Translations under genes and position numbers: made by a program | Origin: an uncultured Bacteroides sp. | GTDB lineage: Bacteria > Bacteroidota > Bacteroidia > Bacteroidales > Bacteroidaceae | Reading direction: 5' to 3' | NCBI RefSeq assembly: GCF_905207245.1 | Contig: NZ_CAJLKP010000027.1 | Coordinates: forward strand, 1 to 64,000 | DNA: 64,000 nucleotides | In this document: positions 44,056 to 52,430 of the stretch, piece by piece | Layout of the letters: each line of letters starts with the position of its first letter | Numbering within the stretch: position 1 is the stretch's first letter | Notes under the pieces: model-generated | The model's database searches: none | Told to the model about the DNA's origin: nothing | What the model saw: only the letters and a program-made list of their open reading frames with translations

Positions 44056-44084
44056 CATGTATCAACCAATTTAATAATACAAGA

Positions 44085-46121
44085 ATGAGATTTACCAAGT
44101 ATTTACCTTTCGCTGCAATTTGCCTCATGATGGCGGGATGCGGCACCGGCAAGCAGAAGGCTGAATTGACAGCCGGCATCAAACTTGCCAATCTTGACAC
44201 GACTGCCCTTCCGGGAAGCAGTTTCTATCAGTACGCCTGTGGCGGTTGGATTGAAAGCCATCCACTTTCGGCTGAGTATTCGCAATATGGTTCTTTCACC
44301 GAACTTGCCGAGAACAACCGCAAACAGATACAAGGTCTGATTGAGGAACTTGCCGCCACCCAGCATGAAGCCGGTAGTGTGGCTCAAAAAGTGGGCGACC
44401 TTTATAAAATTGCTATGGACAGCGTGAAGTTGAACCAGGAAGGTGTTGCCCCTATCAAAGCCGACCTGGAACAAATAGCCGCTCTAAAGGATAAAAAAGA
44501 TGTCTATGCCCTATTGGCCAACTTGCGCAAGCAAGGCATCGGCGCTTACCTCGGAATGTATGTTGCTGCCGATGAAATGAACAGTAACGAGAATGCCGTA
44601 CAAACTTATCAAAGTGGTTTGAGTATGGGCGAACGTGACTATTATCTGGCTACAGACCCTTCTACTACTGCTATCCGCGATGCTTTCCGCACTCATGTGC
44701 AGAAGATGTATCAGTTGGCAGGCTTCGATGAGGCTACTGCCAAGAAAGGCATGGAAGTAGTGATGGACGTAGAAACCCGTCTTGCCAAGGCTTTCCGCTC
44801 TCGCACCGAACTGCGCGACCCGCATGCCAACTACAACAAGATGAGCATGGAAGAAATAAAGAAGAATTATCCCACTTTCAACTGGGATGCTTATCTGTCA
44901 GAGCTTGGCTTGAAGGACGTAAAAGAAATCATCGTAGGTCAGCCTGCCTCTGTGGCTGAGGCAGCCAAGATTCTGGATACATTACCTGTTGACCAGCAAT
45001 CTCTCTACCTGCAATGGAAACTGATTGATGCTGCCGCCAACTACCTGAATGACGAGATAGCTCAACAAAACTTCGACTTCTACGACCGCACTATGTCCGG
45101 AACACAGGAGATGCAGCCTCGTTGGAAGACCGCTGTTTCTGTTGTCAGCTCTGCACTGGGTGAAGCTGTGGGACAGATGTATGTAGAGAAATATTTCCCT
45201 GCTGCTGCCAAGGAACGTATGGTTACTCTGGTGAAGAATCTTCAGACGAGCTTGGGCGAGCGAATTAACAACCTGCCTTGGATGAGTGATGAAACCAAAC
45301 AGAAAGCACAGGAAAAACTGGCCACCTTCCACGTGAAGATTGGCTATCCTGACAAGTGGAAAGACTACTCTACACTGGAAATCAAAGACGACTCATACTG
45401 GAATAACATAAAGCGTGCTAACTTATGGAGCTATGCCGAAATGGTTGCAAAAGCTGGCAAACCGGTGGACAAAGACGAATGGCTGATGACCCCGCAAACC
45501 GTAAACGCTTATTACAATCCGACAACGAACGAAATCTGTTTCCCTGCCGGTATCCTGCAATATCCGTTCTTCGATATGGAAGCTGACGATGCCTTCAACT
45601 ACGGTGCTATCGGTGTGGTAATCGGTCACGAAATGACACATGGATTCGACGACCAGGGACGCCAGTACGATAAAGACGGTAACCTGAAAGACTGGTGGAC
45701 GGAAGAAGATGCCAAGAACTTTGAGAAACGTGCCGACGTGATGGTTGCTTTCTTCGACAGCATCGAAGTGGCTCCGGGCGTACATGCCAACGGGCGTATG
45801 ACATTGGGTGAGAACATTGCCGACCATGGAGGCCTGCAGGTTTCTTTCCAAGCGTTCAAGAAAGCTACGGCTGCTGCTCCGCTGGAAGTGAAAGACGGTT
45901 TCACTCCCGAACAACGCTTCTTCCTGGCTTATGCCAACGTTTGGGCCAACAACACCCGCCCCGAAGCTATCCTGCAATTGACGAAGGTGGATGTACACTC
46001 TTTGGGCAAATGGCGTGTAGACGCTGCATTGCCGCACATCGCAGCATGGAATGAGGCATTCGGTATTACTGAAAAAGATCCAATGTTCGTACCGGTGGAA
46101 GAACGCGTCTCTATCTGGTAA
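44085..46121 (+). CDS. pepO: M13-family zinc metallopeptidase (PepO/neprilysin type) lipoprotein
   Basis: 678 residues from MRFTKYLPF; an in-frame ATG at 44052 overlaps the ABC-F gene end and was rejected. A lipobox (LMMAGC) anchors it in the envelope. The zinc site is HEMTH at 515-519, with the third ligand Glu576 in ENIADHGG; NAYYNPTTNEICFPAGIL and the C-terminal W motif are also typical of M13. It cleaves short peptides in the periplasm or at the surface. The 22-bp repeat array 2 begins 16 bases after its stop, ahead of a terminator. Confidence 0.92.
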   Translation: MRFTKYLPFAAICLMMAGCGTGKQKAELTAGIKLANLDTTALPGSSFYQYACGGWIESHPLSAEYSQYGSFTELAENNRKQIQGLIEELAATQHEAGSVAQKVGDLYKIAMDSVKLNQEGVAPIKADLEQIAALKDKKDVYALLANLRKQGIGAYLGMYVAADEMNSNENAVQTYQSGLSMGERDYYLATDPSTTAIRDAFRTHVQKMYQLAGFDEATAKKGMEVVMDVETRLAKAFRSRTELRDPHANYNKMSMEEIKKNYPTFNWDAYLSELGLKDVKEIIVGQPASVAEAAKILDTLPVDQQSLYLQWKLIDAAANYLNDEIAQQNFDFYDRTMSGTQEMQPRWKTAVSVVSSALGEAVGQMYVEKYFPAAAKERMVTLVKNLQTSLGERINNLPWMSDETKQKAQEKLATFHVKIGYPDKWKDYSTLEIKDDSYWNNIKRANLWSYAEMVAKAGKPVDKDEWLMTPQTVNAYYNPTTNEICFPAGILQYPFFDMEADDAFNYGAIGVVIGHEMTHGFDDQGRQYDKDGNLKDWWTEEDAKNFEKRADVMVAFFDSIEVAPGVHANGRMTLGENIADHGGLQVSFQAFKKATAAAPLEVKDGFTPEQRFFLAYANVWANNTRPEAILQLTKVDVHSLGKWRVDAALPHIAAWNEAFGITEKDPMFVPVEERVSIW

Positions 46122-46136
46122 TTACTGCCACCACGT

Positions 46137-46246
46137 TGGCAAGACTTTGCCACCGTGATGGCAAAACTTTGCCACCGTGATGGCAAAACTTTGCCACTAT
46201 GATGGCAAGACTTTGCCAATGCGATGGCAAAACTTTGCCACTACGA
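46137..46246. repeat. Tandem array of 22-bp palindromic units (array 2)
   Basis: Five units of exactly 22 bp start at 46137, 46159, 46181, 46203 and 46225, with a partial sixth to 46255. Each unit is the palindrome TGGCAAAACTTTGCCA (A or G at position 8) plus six variable bases ending in GA. It lies in the 312-bp gap between pepO and purH, which otherwise holds only a terminator and a promoter. Confidence 0.92.
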
Positions 46247-46306
46247 TGGCAAAAATGCTCTGATAATGCAATGATATTCAGAGTTCCTACTTTACGAAAG
46301 ATAAAG

Positions 46307-46346
46307 CAAAAGGCAGTAAATCCTAAACAGGATTGCTGCCTTTTTT
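46307..46346 (+). terminator. Terminator after pepO and array 2
   Basis: The stem AGGCAGTAAATCCT pairs with AGGATTGCTGCCT (one bulged base) around an AAAC loop, followed by six T. Confidence 0.85.
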
Positions 46347-46398
46347 AATTATACCTAATTTATTGTGTTTGAGTATATGTGCAAATAAACATTTTTAG

Positions 46399-46406
46399 TA
46401 CCTTTG
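46399..46406 (+). promoter_or_regulatory. Promoter -7 box of purH
   Basis: TACCTTTG matches the -7 consensus exactly, 28 bases before the purH ATG. The -33 region is weak (TGTG, 17 bp upstream). No PurR-type palindrome or riboswitch fold was seen. Confidence 0.65.
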
Positions 46407-46433
46407 CGCATCAAATCGTTAATACGCAAATCC

Positions 46434-47957
46434 ATGTCTGAAACAAAAAAAATTAAAACCGCTCTGGTATCGGTTTATCATAAGGAAGGTTTGGACGAAA
46501 TAATTACCAAACTGCATGAAGAAGGAGTAGAGTTTCTGTCAACCGGCGGAACTCGTCAGTTTATAGAATCGCTGGGCTATCCCTGCAAGGCAGTGGAAGA
46601 CCTGACAACTTATCCCTCTATCCTGGGAGGACGTGTGAAAACCTTGCACCCGAAGGTATTCGGTGGTATTCTTTGCCGTCGCGGACTGGAACAGGATATG
46701 CAACAGATTGAAAAATATGAAATTCCCGAAATAGACCTTGTAATCGTCGACCTGTATCCGTTTGAAGCTACCGTGGCTTCCGGTGCCGACGAAGCATCTA
46801 TCATCGAGAAGATTGACATAGGCGGCATCTCCCTGATACGTGCTGCTGCCAAAAACTTTAATGATGTAGTGATTATTGCTTCTCAGGCTCAATACCAGCC
46901 GTTCCGCGACATGCTGATGGAACACGGAGCTACTACCTCTATCGAAGAGCGCCGTTGGTTCGCCAAAGAGGCATTTGCTGTTTCTTCTCACTATGACTCG
47001 GCCATTTTCAACTACTTCGATGGTGAAGAAGGTTCGGCATTCCGTTGCTCTGCCAACAATCAGAAGACTTTGCGCTATGGGGAAAACCCGCACCAGAAGG
47101 GGTACTTCTATGGAAATCTGGAAGGAATGTTCGACCAGATTCATGGGAAAGAGATTTCTTACAATAACCTGCTCGATATCAACGCTGCCGTTGACTTGAT
47201 AGACGAATTTGAAGATATAACTTTTGCCGTATTGAAGCATAACAATGCCTGTGGTCTGGCTTCGCGCCCCACGGTGCTCGAAGCATGGAACGATGCATTG
47301 GCAGGCGACCCGGTATCTGCTTTCGGTGGTGTGCTCATCACGAACGGTGTGATTGACAAGGAAGCTGCCGAGGAAATCAACAAGATTTTCTTTGAAGTAA
47401 TTATCGCTCCCGACTACGATGTGGATGCACTGGAAATACTGGGACAGAAAAAGAACCGTATCATTCTGGTTCGCAAGCCGACTACGTTGCCGAAGAAACA
47501 GTTCCGCTCATTGCTGAACGGCGTACTGGTTCAGGACCGTGACCTGAACATCGAACAGCCGGAAGATTTGAAGACAGTAACCACCAAAGCTCCTACCGCA
47601 CAGGAAATAGAAGATATGCTCTTTGCAAATAAGATTGTAAAGAACAGCAAGTCCAATGCCATCGTACTGGCAAAAGGCAAACAATTGCTGGCAAGCGGTG
47701 TAGGACAGACTTCACGTGTGGATGCTTTGAAGCAAGCTATTGAAAAAGCCAAGAACTTTGGTTTCGACCTGAAAGGTGCCGTGATGGCATCCGACGCTTT
47801 CTTCCCCTTCCCCGACTGTGTGGAAATTGCCGGAGGCGAAGGTGTGACTGCTGTTATCCAGCCGGGTGGCTCGATTAAAGACCAACTCTCGTTCGACTAT
47901 TGCAATGAACATGGCATCGCAATGGTGACTACGGGAATCCGTCATTTTAAACACTAA
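46434..47957 (+). CDS. purH: Bifunctional AICAR formyltransferase / IMP cyclohydrolase
   Basis: 507 residues from MSETKKIK (an upstream in-frame ATG at 46404 lies within the promoter). The N-terminal MGS-like cyclohydrolase domain (about 8-190) shows ALVSVYHKEGLDE, STGGT and GGRVKTLHPK. The formyltransferase domain has RYGENPHQKG, KHNNACGLA and a final PGGSIKDQ...DYCNEHGIAMVTTGIRHFKH, all typical. It makes the last two steps of IMP synthesis in the cytoplasm. Monocistronic; an A/T-rich repeat follows before mreB. Confidence 0.95.
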   Translation: MSETKKIKTALVSVYHKEGLDEIITKLHEEGVEFLSTGGTRQFIESLGYPCKAVEDLTTYPSILGGRVKTLHPKVFGGILCRRGLEQDMQQIEKYEIPEIDLVIVDLYPFEATVASGADEASIIEKIDIGGISLIRAAAKNFNDVVIIASQAQYQPFRDMLMEHGATTSIEERRWFAKEAFAVSSHYDSAIFNYFDGEEGSAFRCSANNQKTLRYGENPHQKGYFYGNLEGMFDQIHGKEISYNNLLDINAAVDLIDEFEDITFAVLKHNNACGLASRPTVLEAWNDALAGDPVSAFGGVLITNGVIDKEAAEEINKIFFEVIIAPDYDVDALEILGQKKNRIILVRKPTTLPKKQFRSLLNGVLVQDRDLNIEQPEDLKTVTTKAPTAQEIEDMLFANKIVKNSKSNAIVLAKGKQLLASGVGQTSRVDALKQAIEKAKNFGFDLKGAVMASDAFFPFPDCVEIAGGEGVTAVIQPGGSIKDQLSFDYCNEHGIAMVTTGIRHFKH

Positions 47958-48070
47958 TTAAATTGAGAATTGAGAATTGAAAATTGAGAAATAATATCTT
48001 CTCTCACTTTTAATTCTCAGTTCCTAATATGAGTGATATTTTTTAATTTTTAATTCTCAATTTTTAATTT
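47957..48070. repeat. A/T-rich repeat element F between purH and mreB
   Basis: Left block 47957-47989 is four copies of an AATTGAGA-type word; the right block 48038-48070 carries AATTTTTAATTCTCAATT, the complementary words. Pairing is imperfect, and the GC-rich core of the other elements is not seen in its centre. It ends two bases before the mreB ATG. Confidence 0.6.
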
Positions 48071-48072
48071 AC

Positions 48073-49095
48073 ATGGGATTATTCTCTTTTACGCAAGAAA
48101 TAGCGATGGACCTTGGTACCGCCAATACCATTATCACAACCAATGGCAAGATTGTGGTGGATGAGCCTTCGGTGGTAGCTCTCGACCGTCGTACCGATAA
48201 GATGATTGCCGTGGGTGACAAGGCAAAGATGATGCATGAAAAGACCCACGAAAACATACGTACCATCCGTCCGCTCCGCGACGGTGTAATTGCCGACTTC
48301 TATGCTTGTGAGCAAATGATACGCGGTCTGATAAAGATGGTGAATAACCGTAGCCGTCTGTTCTCTCCTTCGCTTCGTATGGTAATCGGTGTCCCTTCAG
48401 GTAGTACGGAAGTGGAATTGCGTGCCGTACGCGACTCTGCCGAGCATGCCGGTGGTCGTGACGTTTACCTGATTTTCGAACCTATGGCTGCCGCTATCGG
48501 TATCGGTATCGACGTGGAAGCTCCGGAAGGAAACATGATTGTAGACATAGGTGGTGGTTCTACTGAAATCGCCGTTATCTCTTTGGGTGGTATCGTAGCC
48601 AATAACTCTATCCGCATTGCCGGTGATGACTTGACTGCTGACATTCAGGAGTACATGAGCCGCCAGCACAATGTGAAAGTCAGCGAGCGTATGGCTGAAC
48701 GTATTAAGATCAATGTAGGTGCTGCCCTGACCGAACTTGGAGAGGATGCTCCGGAAGATTATATTGTTCACGGACCGAACCGTATCACGGCCCTGCCTAT
48801 GGAAGTGCCCGTATGCTATCAGGAAGTGGCACACTGTCTGGAGAAATCAATCTCCAAGATTGAAACTGCTATCTTGAATGCGCTGGAAAATACACCTCCC
48901 GAATTGTATGCCGATATCGTGCACAACGGTATTTATCTGGCAGGTGGTGGTGCATTGCTCCGCGGACTCGATAAGCGTTTGACAGATAAGATAAACATTC
49001 CGTTCCATATTGCCGAAGACCCCTTGCATGCCGTTGCTAAAGGTACAGGTGTTGCATTGAAGAATGTGGATCGTTTCTCATTCCTTATGCGGTAA
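48073..49095 (+). CDS. mreB: Rod shape-determining actin homologue MreB
   Basis: 340 residues, standard MreB length. The ATP-binding phosphate-1 motif is DLGTANTIIT near the start; VDIGGGSTEIAVISLGG is phosphate-2, and LAGGGALLRGLD the adenosine motif. It forms membrane-bound filaments that direct lateral cell-wall synthesis by PBP2/RodA. It is first in the mreB-mreC-mreD-mrdA-rodA operon and is preceded by repeat element F rather than by a clear promoter. Confidence 0.96.
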   Translation: MGLFSFTQEIAMDLGTANTIITTNGKIVVDEPSVVALDRRTDKMIAVGDKAKMMHEKTHENIRTIRPLRDGVIADFYACEQMIRGLIKMVNNRSRLFSPSLRMVIGVPSGSTEVELRAVRDSAEHAGGRDVYLIFEPMAAAIGIGIDVEAPEGNMIVDIGGGSTEIAVISLGGIVANNSIRIAGDDLTADIQEYMSRQHNVKVSERMAERIKINVGAALTELGEDAPEDYIVHGPNRITALPMEVPVCYQEVAHCLEKSISKIETAILNALENTPPELYADIVHNGIYLAGGGALLRGLDKRLTDKINIPFHIAEDPLHAVAKGTGVALKNVDRFSFLMR

Positions 49096-49104
49096 TAAAA
49101 GGAT

Positions 49105-49947
49105 ATGCGAAATTTACTGAACTTTCTTGTTAAATACAACTACTGGTTCCTCTTTCTATTGTTAGAGGCAGCCAGTTTTGTTTTATTATTCCGCTTCAAT
49201 TACTATCAGCAGAGCGTGTTTTTTACTTCTGCCAATAGCGTGGCGGGGAAAGTTTATGATATTTCGGGAGCTATCACTTCTTATTTCCACCTGAAAACAA
49301 CCAATGAAGACCTGCTGGACCGCAACATGTGGCTGGAACAACGGGTGGCATTCCTTGAAAAGACACTGAAAAACAACGGAATGGACTCTGTCAGGCTGTA
49401 TAGCCTGGAACGGCTCGAACCGGAAGAATATCAGATATTCAAGGCGAATGTGATTAAGAATAGCTTGAACCGGCTGGATAACTATATCACTCTTGACGAG
49501 GGAACCAGTGCAGGTATCCGTCCGGAAATGGGTGTGGTAGATGCCAATGGAGTGGTAGGTATTGTTTATAAGACTTCTCAGCATTATTCTACCGTCATTC
49601 CGTTGCTGAACAGTAAATCGAGTATTAGTTGTAAGATTGTGGGCAGTGACTATTTCGGCTATTTGAAGTGGGAATATGGAGATTCCCGTTTCGCTTATTT
49701 GAAGGATTTGCCCCGTCATGCCGAGTTCAACCTGGGCGATACGGTTGTGACAAGCGGTTACTCTACGGTATTTCCCGCAGGAGTCTTAGTGGGCACGGTG
49801 GATGATATGTCCGACTCGCACGACGGCCTTTCTTATCTATTAAAGATAAAACTGGCTACGGATTTCGGAAAAGTGAGCAATGTGCGTGTAATTGCCCGTA
49901 CAGGACAGGAAGAGCAGAAAGCGTTGGAGAAGGAAGAGGAAAAGTGA
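49105..49947 (+). CDS. mreC: Rod shape-determining protein MreC
   Basis: 280 residues. An N-terminal membrane segment (about 10-30) is followed by a short coiled coil (about 65-90) and the MreC beta domain (NSLNRLDNYITLDEGTSAGIRPEMGVVDANGVVGIVY, ..., DTVVTSGYSTVFPAGVLVGTV). It links MreB to PBP2 and activates it. The Glu/Lys-rich tail runs into a GTGATA-type repeat whose first copy supplies the stop codon. Confidence 0.93.
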   Translation: MRNLLNFLVKYNYWFLFLLLEAASFVLLFRFNYYQQSVFFTSANSVAGKVYDISGAITSYFHLKTTNEDLLDRNMWLEQRVAFLEKTLKNNGMDSVRLYSLERLEPEEYQIFKANVIKNSLNRLDNYITLDEGTSAGIRPEMGVVDANGVVGIVYKTSQHYSTVIPLLNSKSSISCKIVGSDYFGYLKWEYGDSRFAYLKDLPRHAEFNLGDTVVTSGYSTVFPAGVLVGTVDDMSDSHDGLSYLLKIKLATDFGKVSNVRVIARTGQEEQKALEKEEEK

Positions 49948-50057
49948 TAGAGTGATGAGATGATAAAGTGATAGGGCGAAAAGTGATAGAATGAAAAATG
50001 ATAAGAGAATAAACTCCCCTTCATTTTTTAATTTTTAATTTTCAATTTTTAATTTAA
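49944..50057. repeat. Repeats G between mreC and mreD
   Basis: Several GTGATA/GTGATG words follow one another from 49944 to 50004, overlapping the mreC stop codon. A second block, 50022-50057, is the AATTTTTAATTTTCAATTTTTAAT type seen on the right side of elements E and F. No extended pairing between the two blocks is seen. Confidence 0.55.
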
Positions 50058-50062
50058 TAAGT

Positions 50063-50563
50063 GTGGTCATCAATTATCTGCATAAATTAGGTTGGTTTAT
50101 TGGTTTGGTGCTATTGCAGGTGCTGATACTGAACAATGTGCATATTGCCGGATATGCCACTCCTTTTCTATATATCTATCTCATACTGAAGTTCGAGTCG
50201 GAAACGCCGAGAAATGCCTTAATGCTATGGGCGTTCTTCCTGGGACTGACAGTGGACATTTTCTCGGATACGCCGGGCATGAATGCGGCGGCTACGGTAG
50301 CGCTGGCATTCTTGCGGCCTACTTTCCTGCGATTGTTTGTGCCGCGAGATACATTAGAGAACATCGTTCCTTCGATAAAGTCGATGGGAATTGCTCCCTT
50401 TCTGAAATATTTGGTTGTCAGTGTTTTTGTTCATCATGCAATATTACTTACCATAGAATTCTTTTCGTTCGCCCACATCGGAACGTTGCTACTGAGAATT
50501 GTGGCAAGTGCGTTGCTGACTATAACCTGCATAATGGCTATAGAAGGAGTGAGGAAAAAGTAA
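50063..50563 (+). CDS. mreD: Rod shape-determining protein MreD
   Basis: 166 residues with four to five membrane segments, the expected MreD size and hydrophobicity. The pattern LYIYLILKFESETPRNALMLWAFFLGLTVDIFSDTPGMNAAATVALAFLRP is typical of the family (ends shortened here by context only). It starts with GTG; no ATG lies before the first membrane segment. It scaffolds MreC in the elongasome. The mrdA start lies one base after its stop. Confidence 0.9.
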   Translation: MVINYLHKLGWFIGLVLLQVLILNNVHIAGYATPFLYIYLILKFESETPRNALMLWAFFLGLTVDIFSDTPGMNAAATVALAFLRPTFLRLFVPRDTLENIVPSIKSMGIAPFLKYLVVSVFVHHAILLTIEFFSFAHIGTLLLRIVASALLTITCIMAIEGVRKK

Positions 50564-50564
50564 A

Positions 50565-52430
50565 ATGGCTAAAAACTACGTACTCGAAAAGCGGAAATTG
50601 GTGATAGGTGGGGTGGCGATTGTGATTGTCATCATCTATATTATGCGTCTTTTTGTGTTGCAAGTCATGACTGATAGTTACAAAAAGAATGCAGATAGCA
50701 ATGCTTTTCTTAATAAAATCCAGTATCCTTCGCGTGGTGCGATTTATGATCGTAATGGAAAGTTGTTGGTGTTCAATCAGCCGGCATATGATATTACGTT
50801 TGTGCCACGAGAGGTGACGCAACTTGATACACTGGATTTTTGCCGTACACTGAATATTACCAAAGAACAGCTTCTTAAGCGAATGGCGGATGTGAGGAAC
50901 CGCTGGATGAACCCTGGCTACTCAAGATATACGCATCAGGTTTTTATGACGCAGCTCTCGGCGGAAGAGTGCGGTGTGTTTCAGGAGAAACTTTTCAAAT
51001 TCCCCGGTTTCTATATTCAGAGGCGTACTATCCGGCAATATACATATGATGCCGCCGGACATGCTTTGGGGGATATTGGTGAAGTGTCAATGAAAGATAT
51101 CGAAGCGGATGACTACTATATTCGTGGTGACTATATAGGCAAGCAGGGAATAGAAAAGTCTTATGAGAAATACCTGCGTGGAGAGAAAGGAGTTGAAATT
51201 CTTCTTCGTGATGCACATGGACGTATTCAGGGACATTATATGGATGGAAAGTTGGATCGTTCGTCTGTGCCGGGTAAGAATCTCACGTTAGGGTTGGATA
51301 TTGAGTTGCAGAGATTGGGCGAACGCCTGATGAAGAACAAAATTGGTGCGATTGTAGCCATTGAACCGGAGACGGGGGAAATTCTTTGTCTTGTATCAGC
51401 TCCGAACTTTGATCCGCATTTGATGATTGGTCGTCAACGTGGAAAAAATCATCAGATGTTGCAGATGGATAAGCAAAAGCCTTTATTGAATCGTGCCATT
51501 ATGGGATCTTATCCGCCGGGTTCTACTTTTAAGACAGCACAGGCTTTGACTTTCCTGCAAGAAGGAATTATTCAGCCTTCCACATCTTTCCCTTGTTCTC
51601 ATGGGTTTGTTTATGGTGGTTTGCGGGTAGGCTGTCATGGACATGGGTCGCCATTGCCACTGATTCCGGCAATCGCTACCTCTTGTAACGCTTACTTCTG
51701 TTGGGGACTTTATCGCATGTTTGGTGACCGGAAGTATGGTTCGCCACAAAATGCGATTACAGTCTGGAAAGATCATATGGTTTCCCAGGGATTCGGCTAT
51801 CGATTAGGTACGGACCTTCCCGGAGAAAAGCGTGGATTTATTCCGAATGCAGGTGTGTATGATAAAGCCTATCGCGGTTCGTGGAACGGACTGACGGTAA
51901 TCAGTATTTCTATCGGTCAGGGTGAAGTATTGAGCACTCCTTTGCAAATGGCGAATCTGGCGGCTACCATTGCCAACCGTGGCTATTTCGTAACCCCTCA
52001 TATTGTAAAGGAAATCCAGGAAGCAGAGTTGGACAGCATCTATCGGGAACGTCGGTATACTTCTATTGACCGGCAGTATTATGAAGAAATAGTAGAAGGT
52101 ATGCGGGCAGCAGTAACAGGTGTTACCGGAAGTGCTACTTGTCGCATTGCGGGGACTATTCTGCCCGGTGTGGAAATATGCGGAAAGACCGGTACGGCAC
52201 AAAACCGCGGACATGACCACTCCGCATTTATTGGTTTTGCACCTATGGATAAGCCAAAGATTGCCATTGCCGTTTATGTGGAAAATGGCGGTTGGGGGGC
52301 TACTTATGGAGTACCTTATGGTGCTCTGATGATGGAACAGTATTTGAACGGAAAACTTTCGCCTGCCAGTGAGGCACGGGCGGAAGAGATGAGTAACCGT
52401 GTTATAATGTATGGTAACGAGGAGAGATAG
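50565..52430 (+). CDS. mrdA: Penicillin-binding protein 2 (elongasome transpeptidase)
   Basis: 621 residues. N-terminal membrane anchor (about 10-30), then the pedestal/dimerisation domain and the transpeptidase domain. Catalytic motifs: S320-T-F-K323 in PPGSTFKTA, TSCN (SxN motif) and CGKTGTAQ (KTG motif). It crosslinks peptidoglycan for lateral growth together with RodA, whose gene overlaps its 3' end by 20 bases. It is a classical beta-lactam target (mecillinam). Confidence 0.95.
   Translation: MAKNYVLEKRKLVIGGVAIVIVIIYIMRLFVLQVMTDSYKKNADSNAFLNKIQYPSRGAIYDRNGKLLVFNQPAYDITFVPREVTQLDTLDFCRTLNITKEQLLKRMADVRNRWMNPGYSRYTHQVFMTQLSAEECGVFQEKLFKFPGFYIQRRTIRQYTYDAAGHALGDIGEVSMKDIEADDYYIRGDYIGKQGIEKSYEKYLRGEKGVEILLRDAHGRIQGHYMDGKLDRSSVPGKNLTLGLDIELQRLGERLMKNKIGAIVAIEPETGEILCLVSAPNFDPHLMIGRQRGKNHQMLQMDKQKPLLNRAIMGSYPPGSTFKTAQALTFLQEGIIQPSTSFPCSHGFVYGGLRVGCHGHGSPLPLIPAIATSCNAYFCWGLYRMFGDRKYGSPQNAITVWKDHMVSQGFGYRLGTDLPGEKRGFIPNAGVYDKAYRGSWNGLTVISISIGQGEVLSTPLQMANLAATIANRGYFVTPHIVKEIQEAELDSIYRERRYTSIDRQYYEEIVEGMRAAVTGVTGSATCRIAGTILPGVEICGKTGTAQNRGHDHSAFIGFAPMDKPKIAIAVYVENGGWGATYGVPYGALMMEQYLNGKLSPASEARAEEMSNRVIMYGNEER

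Noticed and set aside
46137..46246. Array 2 as a chain of terminators
   Set aside because: The palindromes are A/T-flanked but lack T-runs after the stem, and a proper terminator follows at 46307-46346.
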